Shown here: piece by piece, positions 4,696-9,624 of the stretch | Numbering within the stretch: position 1 is the first letter of the stretch | How the letters are laid out: every line of letters begins with the position of its first letter | Assembly: GCA_900542245.1 (NCBI GenBank) | Contig: UQMQ01000091.1 | Location: forward strand, 1-9,624 | Length of the DNA: 9,624 nucleotides | Direction of reading: 5' to 3' | Origin: an uncultured Eubacteriales bacterium | Lineage (GTDB): Bacteria > Bacillota > Clostridia > Peptostreptococcales > Anaerovoracaceae | Notes under the pieces: model-generated | Database searches by the model: none | Seen by the model: the letters and a program-made list of their open reading frames with translations, nothing else | Told to the model about the DNA's origin: nothing | Translations under genes and position numbers: made by a program

Positions 4696-6159
4696 ATGAC
4701 GACAGAAGAATTACTCGAACTTTTGGATCAAGTACAAAAAATGAAGTGCGAAAGCGCTGTATTAGAGATCAAAAGTGCAGAAACCGGATGCCCTAAGAGG
4801 CTTTATGACACATTATCCGCTTTTTCAAATCAGGACGAAGGCGGCGTTCTGTTGTTCGGGGTGAAAAAGGGAGATGATTTTACGGAAGTCGGCGTTTATG
4901 ATGTGCAGGTGCTGCAAAAAAAGATCAATGAGCAGGCCCTGCAGATGGAGCCGGTCGTACGCCCCCTGCTGACCGCAGTCGAAAAAGACGGGCGCTGCTT
5001 TGCAGCTGCGGAGATTCCCGGTATGGATTTGGCCGAGAGACCCTGCTTTTATCGCGGACACGGCAGACTGCGCGGCTCTTTCGTCAGGATCGGAGACAGC
5101 GATGAACCGATGACCGAGTATGAGATCTACAGCTATGAGGCTTTTCGAAAAAAATATCAGGATGATATCCGCAGCATACCCCGCGCGGTCATGTCCGCAC
5201 TGGATCAAAATGCAGTGAACGCATATCTGGACAAGCTGAAACAGGGCAAGCCCAATCTGGCCGCGCTGACGGACGGAGAGCTCTGCGAACTGATGAGCAT
5301 CACCCGAGACGGCGTGGCGACGCTGAGCGCTGTGCTTCTGTTCGGTCTCTATCCGCAGGCATATCTGCCGCAGCTTTGCATCACAGCCATTGCAGTACCG
5401 GGCACCGAGATCGGTGACCTCGGCAGCGCGGGAGAACGTTTCATCGACAACAAACGGATCGAAGGCAGCATACCGCAGATGCTGGAGGATGCGATGCAAT
5501 TCGTCCGCAAAAATATGCGGACCAAGACCATCATCGATCCGCTGACCGGCAGGAGAGAGGATCGTATGGATTACCCGATGACGGCCGTCAGAGAGGCCAT
5601 CGTCAACGCGCTCGTGCATCGGGACTACAGCATGCACACAGAGGGCATGCCGATCCGGCTCATTTTGTTTGAGGACCGTATGGAGATCCGCAATCCGGGC
5701 GGCATCTATGGCAGGATTCGCGCCGACAAACTCGGCAAAGTCCAGCCGGACACCAGAAACCCTGTGCTTGCGAGCGCCTTAGAGGTCCTAGGCATGACCG
5801 AGAACCGGTATTCCGGTATACCGACCATTCGCAAGGTGATGCAGGAGTCGGGTCTGCCGCAGCCTGTATTCTGCGACGAAAGGGGTAGCTTTGTCGTTAC
5901 CTTCCGCAAAGAAATGCCGCAGGCGGCGCGGGCATCTGATCCGCATGCAGCAGGCAGCTTGGCCGGGGCGCTGGTTTCGTTTTGCGAGACGCCGCGGACC
6001 AGAGAGGAAATCTGCACCTTTCTCGACCTGAAATCCAGCCCATATGTGGTGAAAGCATATGTGCTGCCGCTGGTGGAAAGCGGGAATCTGCGCATGACCA
6101 TACCCGACAAGCCGCGGAGCTCGAAGCAGCGGTATGTTGCCGCGGAGAAAGCGAGATAG
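4696..6159 (+). CDS. AlbA_2 (Schlafen-like) and HATPase_c_4 putative transcriptional regulator
   Basis: This 487-aa protein is of the type annotated as ATP-binding or putative DNA-binding proteins. Residues 18-135 form an AlbA_2 domain, with ESAVLEIKSA and the SAFSNQDEGGVLLFGV stretch (41-56). Residues 290-400 form a GHKL-like ATPase domain: REAIVNALVHRDY (299-311) carries the N-box, NPGG is at 333-336, and RNPVLASALEVLG follows (354-366). Residues 423-482 look like a C-terminal winged helix (PRTREEICTFLDL, then VLPLVESGNL). Related proteins are thought to regulate transcription; some occur in accessory or defence regions. The ATG at 4696 is preferred over the GTG at 4687, which overlaps the ribosome binding site. 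The gene stands alone between its own promoter and a terminator. Its target is unknown. Confidence 0.85.
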   Translation: MTTEELLELLDQVQKMKCESAVLEIKSAETGCPKRLYDTLSAFSNQDEGGVLLFGVKKGDDFTEVGVYDVQVLQKKINEQALQMEPVVRPLLTAVEKDGRCFAAAEIPGMDLAERPCFYRGHGRLRGSFVRIGDSDEPMTEYEIYSYEAFRKKYQDDIRSIPRAVMSALDQNAVNAYLDKLKQGKPNLAALTDGELCELMSITRDGVATLSAVLLFGLYPQAYLPQLCITAIAVPGTEIGDLGSAGERFIDNKRIEGSIPQMLEDAMQFVRKNMRTKTIIDPLTGRREDRMDYPMTAVREAIVNALVHRDYSMHTEGMPIRLILFEDRMEIRNPGGIYGRIRADKLGKVQPDTRNPVLASALEVLGMTENRYSGIPTIRKVMQESGLPQPVFCDERGSFVVTFRKEMPQAARASDPHAAGSLAGALVSFCETPRTREEICTFLDLKSSPYVVKAYVLPLVESGNLRMTIPDKPRSSKQRYVAAEKAR

Positions 6160-6162
6160 CAA

Positions 6163-6196
6163 AAAAGCCTTGGATTCATTAAAACCCAAGGCTTTT
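6163..6196. terminator. Bidirectional terminator between convergent genes
   Basis: AAAAGCCTTGG (6163-6173) and CCAAGGCTTTT (6186-6196) form a perfect 11-bp stem with a 12-nt loop, with A- and T-tracts on both sides. It ends the AlbA_2/HATPase gene 3 nt after its stop codon and the leftward small gene stopping at 6214. Confidence 0.9.
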
Positions 6197-6213
6197 CTTG
6201 TCCCATTGTGCTG

Positions 6214-6519
6214 TCAGTCTGCCTGATAAAGAAATGCATCATAATATCGAATCAGAGTTTCTTCTGATGTATGATATTCGTTGTCACCCAAGAAAAAATC
6301 TCTCAATTCTTCAATGCAGGCGTCAAGCTCTCCGATGCGGTGTTTGTTTTTAGGGTCTTGCTGCATGGCAGTTAAAAACTCGATTGCTTTTTCGCAAAAA
6401 GCGATCTCGCGCTGTCTGTTTCCTGCTTTCCTCCACCGAAGCGCGCGCTGTACTTCACTGCCCACATTTGAAATCTGGGTACCAATTGGCATCGCAAAGA
6501 AGCTTACAGTTGAATCCAT
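6214..6519 (-). CDS. Small uncharacterised protein, about 100 aa
   Basis: This 101-aa protein has no signal peptide or membrane segment. It is predicted helical: ISNVGSEVQRALRWRKAGNR (16-35), a second helix around 36-55, and a C-terminal part containing ELRDFFLGDNEYHTSEETL (71-89) and an aromatic ending. I recall similar short SNVGSEV...DFFxGDNxY proteins of unknown function in other Firmicutes, so it is probably a real gene. The ATG at 6519 has AGGAGG about 10 nt upstream and GAGG closer. It converges on the AlbA_2/HATPase gene and shares its terminator. No clear promoter is seen; a GATAAT-like -10 lies near 6552-6557 without a good -35. Confidence 0.7.
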   Translation of the reverse strand: MDSTVSFFAMPIGTQISNVGSEVQRALRWRKAGNRQREIAFCEKAIEFLTAMQQDPKNKHRIGELDACIEELRDFFLGDNEYHTSEETLIRYYDAFLYQAD

Positions 6520-6653
6520 TTCCTCACGACCTCCTCGATTTTTTCATTTAGAATTATCCTGTAACATACCTCACGAAAACGTAACTTCTGTACCGCAGCT
6601 GTCTGCAGATTGCCTTCACTGTTTAGACCAAAAGTGCGAGTAATGAAAAAACG

Positions 6654-6682
6654 AACCCTGTGACCATTGCAGTCACAGGGTT
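6654..6682. terminator. Bidirectional terminator downstream of tRNA-Ala
   Basis: AACCCTGTGAC (6654-6664) and GTCACAGGGTT (6672-6682) form an 11-bp perfect stem with a 7-nt loop. AAAAAA (6645-6650) gives a U-tract to leftward transcripts and TTTTT (6681-6685) to rightward ones. It lies 4 nt beyond the 3' end of the tRNA gene. Confidence 0.88.
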
Positions 6683-6686
6683 TTTA

Positions 6687-6762
6687 TGGTGGACGATGAG
6701 GGGATCGAACCCTTGACCTCTGCGTTGCGAACGCAGCGCTCTCCCAGCTGAGCTAATCGCCC
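6687..6762 (-). tRNA. tRNA-Ala, anticodon CGC
   Basis: This 76-nt cloverleaf reads on the minus strand. The acceptor stem GGGCGAU/AUCGUCC contains a G3:U70 pair, the alanine identity element, and the CCA end is encoded. The D arm is AGCTCAGCTGGGAGAGCGC. The anticodon stem CTGCG/CGCAG encloses TTCGCAA, giving anticodon CGC for GCG codons. The T loop has GGTTCGATCC. It has its own promoter (6774-6802) and a terminator directly downstream, so it is transcribed alone. Confidence 0.97.
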
Positions 6763-6773
6763 TTAACGAATCT

Positions 6774-6802
6774 ATCATAGCACAGTGCGGGCAAAGATGC
6801 AA
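6774..6802 (-). promoter_or_regulatory. Promoter of the tRNA-Ala gene
   Basis: On the minus strand, TTGCAT (6802-6797) and TATGAT (6779-6774) are 17 nt apart, and the mature tRNA begins 11 nt after the -10. Confidence 0.75.
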
Positions 6803-6899
6803 GGGGTCTTGCAAAAAAATGTGGGACAAAATTTCCGGGTCTGCGGCATGTCGGCTGTGCGCAAACATCGAATTCTCCACATCTCATACTTTGGTAGGA

Positions 6900-6928
6900 T
6901 TTACAACCACCCACAAGGCGAGTATAAT
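6900..6928 (+). promoter_or_regulatory. Sigma-A promoter for the LuxR-type regulator gene
   Basis: TTTACA (6900-6905) and TATAAT (6923-6928) are 17 nt apart. Initiation near 6935 leaves a leader of about 40 nt ending in the very strong AAAGGAGGGAGG ribosome binding site. Confidence 0.8.
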
Positions 6929-6975
6929 AAAACAAAATCAAAATTGATCCGAAAAAATCGAAAGGAGGGAGGCAC

Positions 6976-9363
6976 ATGCCGGAAACCATCATCATCAAAC
7001 CATCTATTGCCGCACAGTTTCAGCGATTCCTGCAGCAGGAGCGCGTACTTTTTTTCAGTGCGCCATGCGGCTTCGGCAAGACCGCACTGGCCGAAGCACT
7101 GCTGGACAGCATGCCGGGCAACTCTATGGACAGGTACCGCATACGGCGTCTGAACGCAGGTGCGGCGGACTTTGCGATCCCTTCCGCGGCAGAGGATTGG
7201 GATATTCTGCTGATCGATGATCTGCAGCTCCTGCAGGAGGAGCGTGACCTACAGACCCTGTGTGAACTGATACGGACAGGCGCCGAGCGCCGCTTTGTGC
7301 TGCTGTCCCGCGGTGCGCCGCCCGGCAGCTTGATGGCATTCCAGTATGCGGGTCTGATGACCGTACTGGAGGCAGAGGATCTGCTCTTTGACCAGAATGA
7401 CATTCGCGTACTGCTGCAGAACTGCGGCATCACGACGACAGACAATGAGCTCGCGGCGATCCGGCAGGAATCCATCGGCTACCCACTCGGGGTCAACATC
7501 ATTGCGCGCTACATGTCCGGCGGCAGACCTTTCAGCAAAGAGATCGTCGCCAAGGGCTACCGTGAAGTTTTTTCGTACTTCGAGGCAGCTGTCTACCGGC
7601 GGTTTGACCTGCCGATGCGCCGTTTCCTGTTGGAACTGGCGCCGTTCGAGCAATTTGACCTTGAGATGGCCCGTATGGTCAGCGGCGACCCGCACGCAGG
7701 AGATTTGCTGGATTGGCTTCTGCATAACACCAGCATGCTGCGCTGTGAGGACCTGCATACATTTTCTTTCTGGCCACAATTCCGCACTTTCCTGCTCTGG
7801 CAGATGGGACGCGAATACACCGACGAAAAGCGCAAGGCCATCTTCGGACGCGGCGGCCTGTATTACGAACTCAAAGAAGATTACGCGCATGCACTCGCGT
7901 GCTATACCAAGGGCGGCGACCACTCCAAGGTGTCGGATCTGTTGGTGCGCAACGCGGAGCTGCATCCAGGCATGGGGCATTACAGCGAGATGGAGAACTA
8001 CTACCGCAGCCTGCCGGAATCCGAGATCGCAGCCTCGCCGTCCCTGATGCAGGGCATGAGCATGCTCTGCGCGCTGGCGATGGACTACGAAGGTTCCGAA
8101 CGCTGGTACCGCGAGCTGCGGGAATTCTGGAAGCGCTGTGAGAAACAGGACGCCGCAGGCAAACAGGCGCGCGGGCGTCTGGCGTGGCTGGACATTTCCC
8201 TGCCGCAGCGCGGCGTAGACGGTCTGGCAGCAACGATACCGGCAGTCTTTACCCTGCTGACCAACAAGGAGCTGACCCTGCCGTCCTTCTCGGTGACCAG
8301 CGCCCTGCCGAGCCTGATGAACGGCGGCAAGGACTTCTCGGAGTGGAGCAAAAAGGACGACCTGCTCTACAAGACCATGCGGATCCCTGTCGAGGCGATC
8401 TTGGGCCGGGACGGTGTGGGACTTGCCGACTGCGCGATCGCTGAGAGCAGGTTCGAGAAGGGAGAAAACATCTCCGACCGGATGCTGTCGCTGATCCCGA
8501 AGGTCAACGAGATCCGGCAGCGCGGTACGCCCGATATGGAGTTCGCCGTCGGCGGTCTGCTCGCCCGCAGTCAGCTGGCAAGCGGACAGAGCGAGGACGC
8601 GCGCCATACGCTGGTATCTCCGCGCGCGCAGTTTGCGGAACGCGGCTTGACCCGCTTCCTGCCGAATATGGACGCGATGCTCTGCCGCATGGATCTTCTG
8701 AACGGAGAACTGGACAGCGCGGACGCGTGGTATCATGAAAAAGCGCCGCGCGACCCGATGCACATCAACGTGATGAAACGCTATCAGTACCTTACACAGG
8801 CGATGGTCGAGCTGGCAGACGGCAGGCCTGACGCGGCGCGGCTGACGCTCGCGCCGCTGGAAGCATACGTTAAGAACTGCGCACGTTATATCGACAGCGT
8901 GCATCTGCACGTCCTGACCGCCATCGCCCTGTATCGTCAAAAGGATGATGCCTGGCGCGGCCGCCTCACGCAGGCACTGGAAACGGCGGCCGCCTACCGC
9001 TTTATCCGTACCATCAGCGTCTACGGCACCGCGGTGCTGCCGCTGCTGGAAGAACTGGAGCGCGTCGGCAGCGCCAAATGGCATAAGCAGCTGATGAGCG
9101 AAGTGCGGACGCAGGCAGCCTACTATCCGAACTTCCTGCAGCCGCGTCTGGCCCTCAGCGATACGCTGACGCCGATGGAGCTGCAGATCCTGCACCTGGT
9201 GTGCGCGGATAAGAGCAACGCCGAGATCGCCGAGATCATGAATATCAAGCTCTCCACGGTCAAGACCCATGTGAGCCATATCCTGACCAAGCTCGACGTC
9301 AAGCGCCGCAGCGAGGCCAAGACCGCCGCGAGGAAGCTGCGGCTGGTTCCGGATCATTTATAA
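6976..9363 (+). CDS. Large ATP-binding LuxR-family (LAL/MalT-type STAND) transcriptional regulator
   Basis: This 795-aa protein has the MalT-like layout. A nucleotide-binding domain opens with Walker A APCGFGKT (29-36), followed by Walker B ILLIDD (77-82) and the SRGAPP sensor segment (111-116). A long helical, probably TPR-like middle part carries effector or protein contacts (about 300-710). A C-terminal LuxR helix-turn-helix runs from 731 to 793 (LTPMELQILHLV, NAEIAEIMNIKLSTVKTHVS). In MalT relatives, ATP and an inducer drive oligomerisation and DNA binding; the inducer here is unknown. The ATG at 6976 has AAAGGAGGGAGG 4 nt upstream. The gene follows its own promoter. No terminator is seen before the receiver remnant and the secreted-protein gene, which are candidate targets. 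Local GC is higher than in the AlbA_2/HATPase gene. Confidence 0.9.
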   Translation: MPETIIIKPSIAAQFQRFLQQERVLFFSAPCGFGKTALAEALLDSMPGNSMDRYRIRRLNAGAADFAIPSAAEDWDILLIDDLQLLQEERDLQTLCELIRTGAERRFVLLSRGAPPGSLMAFQYAGLMTVLEAEDLLFDQNDIRVLLQNCGITTTDNELAAIRQESIGYPLGVNIIARYMSGGRPFSKEIVAKGYREVFSYFEAAVYRRFDLPMRRFLLELAPFEQFDLEMARMVSGDPHAGDLLDWLLHNTSMLRCEDLHTFSFWPQFRTFLLWQMGREYTDEKRKAIFGRGGLYYELKEDYAHALACYTKGGDHSKVSDLLVRNAELHPGMGHYSEMENYYRSLPESEIAASPSLMQGMSMLCALAMDYEGSERWYRELREFWKRCEKQDAAGKQARGRLAWLDISLPQRGVDGLAATIPAVFTLLTNKELTLPSFSVTSALPSLMNGGKDFSEWSKKDDLLYKTMRIPVEAILGRDGVGLADCAIAESRFEKGENISDRMLSLIPKVNEIRQRGTPDMEFAVGGLLARSQLASGQSEDARHTLVSPRAQFAERGLTRFLPNMDAMLCRMDLLNGELDSADAWYHEKAPRDPMHINVMKRYQYLTQAMVELADGRPDAARLTLAPLEAYVKNCARYIDSVHLHVLTAIALYRQKDDAWRGRLTQALETAAAYRFIRTISVYGTAVLPLLEELERVGSAKWHKQLMSEVRTQAAYYPNFLQPRLALSDTLTPMELQILHLVCADKSNAEIAEIMNIKLSTVKTHVSHILTKLDVKRRSEAKTAARKLRLVPDHL

Positions 9364-9369
9364 AGGTAA

Positions 9370-9532
9370 GAACAAAAGGTAACCTTAGCATACGCCATGA
9401 CCGGGGCAAGGGGAGCTGCAGGCGGACACCTTTTTGGTAAAGCCTGTGACGGAATATCAGCTGCGGGAGGCAGTATCCCAGCTGCTTCAGAAAACAACGA
9501 GAAGAAACAAACCACGTGAGGAGGATGAATAG
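9370..9532 (+). pseudogene. Frameshifted remnant of a response-regulator receiver domain (C-terminal part)
   Basis: Two frames between the regulator and the secreted gene together read like the end of a CheY-type receiver. One frame (9370-9411) gives KVTLAYAMTGAR, resembling the beta4-alpha4 region. The next frame (9413-9532) gives FLVKPVTEYQLREAVSQLL, with the conserved Lys-Pro of beta5 and a typical last helix, then a charged tail ending at TAG 9530-9532. One extra G in the GGGG at 9410-9413 would account for the shift. The phosphate-acceptor Asp and the N-terminal half are absent, and the first frame begins after a stop at 9367. The end contains the AGGAGG used by the next gene, which starts one base after the stop. 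The resemblance is seen directly; its being a decayed gene is inferred. Confidence 0.55.
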
Positions 9533-9533
9533 A

Positions 9534-9624
9534 ATGAAAATGAAATGGAAATGGAAATGGAAACGGCCGGCCGCATTTTTACTGGCGGCGGCAATGATTT
9601 TTACGATGCCGGGAGTTCCGGCAT
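9534..9624 (+). CDS. N-terminus of a secreted or surface protein (3' part outside window)
   Basis: An ATG at 9534-9536 with AGGAGG (9519-9524) 9 nt upstream opens a frame that runs off the window. The 30 residues seen form a classical Sec signal peptide: a very basic n-region with alternating Lys-Trp (MKMKWKWKWKR), a hydrophobic core PAAFLLAAAMIFTMPG, and VPA at the edge, suggesting an AxA-type cleavage just beyond. The mature protein is not visible. It lies one base after the receiver remnant and 170 nt after the LuxR-type regulator, with no promoter recognised between, so control by or co-transcription with that regulator is plausible. Confidence 0.75.
   Translation, partial: MKMKWKWKWKRPAAFLLAAAMIFTMPGVPA
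9543..9566 (+). repeat. Hexanucleotide tandem repeat (AAATGG) in the signal peptide n-region
   Basis: Three perfect AAATGG units (9543-9560) are followed by a variant AAACGG (9561-9566) and preceded by a related ATGAAA. In frame each unit encodes Lys-Trp. Change in copy number would lengthen or shorten the n-region without shifting the frame. Confidence 0.75.

Noticed and set aside
4825..5637. Minus-strand open frame of 270 codons opposite the AlbA_2/HATPase gene.
   Set aside because: It is an antisense shadow of a gene with clear domains; no start signals were seen.
6687..6762. tRNA-Ala as the attachment site of an integrated element.
   Set aside because: No direct repeat of the tRNA 3' end and no integrase gene was seen in the window.
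7249..9357. Very long open frame (702 codons) on the minus strand opposite the LuxR-type gene.
   Set aside because: It mirrors the codon pattern of the GC-rich real gene, lacks a recognisable domain or ribosome binding site, and the plus-strand protein has clear motifs.
9397..9519. Forty-codon open frame starting at ATG 9397.
   Set aside because: There is no ribosome binding site, and its downstream half is out of frame with the receiver-like sequence; it is better explained as the frameshifted remnant.

Overview
The window looks like a chromosomal stretch of a Clostridia-class Firmicute, most likely a gut Oscillospiraceae/Ruminococcaceae-type organism. The evidence is strong AGGAGG-type ribosome binding sites, sigma-A promoters with 17-nt spacers, a CCA-encoding tRNA gene, and Firmicutes-type families (QueT, EcsC, a small E2-fold acyltransferase-like protein, an AlbA_2/HATPase protein, a large MalT-type LuxR regulator). 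Coding DNA is moderately GC-rich, and the intergenic strip at about 4510-4695 is very AT-rich. The genus cannot be fixed from the sequence.

Layout. 1-70 is the tail of a rightward gene, which meets a leftward queT gene (180-674) at a bidirectional terminator. queT has a long structured leader (about 687-839) that ends in a hairpin burying its Shine-Dalgarno sequence; this is a good candidate for a preQ1-sensing riboswitch. Upstream of it is a leftward EcsC-family gene (842-1675). It is divergent from a rightward pair: an E2-fold acyltransferase-like protein without the catalytic His/Asp (1870-2739) and a small membrane protein (2830-3135). A strong hairpin and then three consecutive perfect hairpins (3251-3360) fill the gap to a leftward threonine aldolase (3412-4434). 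That gene is divergent from an AlbA_2/HATPase putative regulator (4696-6159), across an AT-rich spacer with three interlocked inverted repeats. A small uncharacterised leftward gene (6214-6519), a bidirectional terminator and tRNA-Ala(CGC) follow.

The right end holds a 795-aa STAND/LuxR regulator with its own promoter (6976-9363). Next come a remnant of a response-regulator receiver domain that is not an intact gene (about 9370-9532) and the start of a secreted protein with a Lys-Trp repeat in its signal peptide (from 9534, cut by the window end). No terminator is seen between the regulator and the secreted gene, so they may be co-transcribed.

Most genes are housekeeping or orphan units, not one pathway. 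The points most worth following are the queT leader, the receiver-domain remnant, the interlocked repeats and the hairpin cluster. I saw no CRISPR array, transposase, phage gene or other clear multi-gene novel system.
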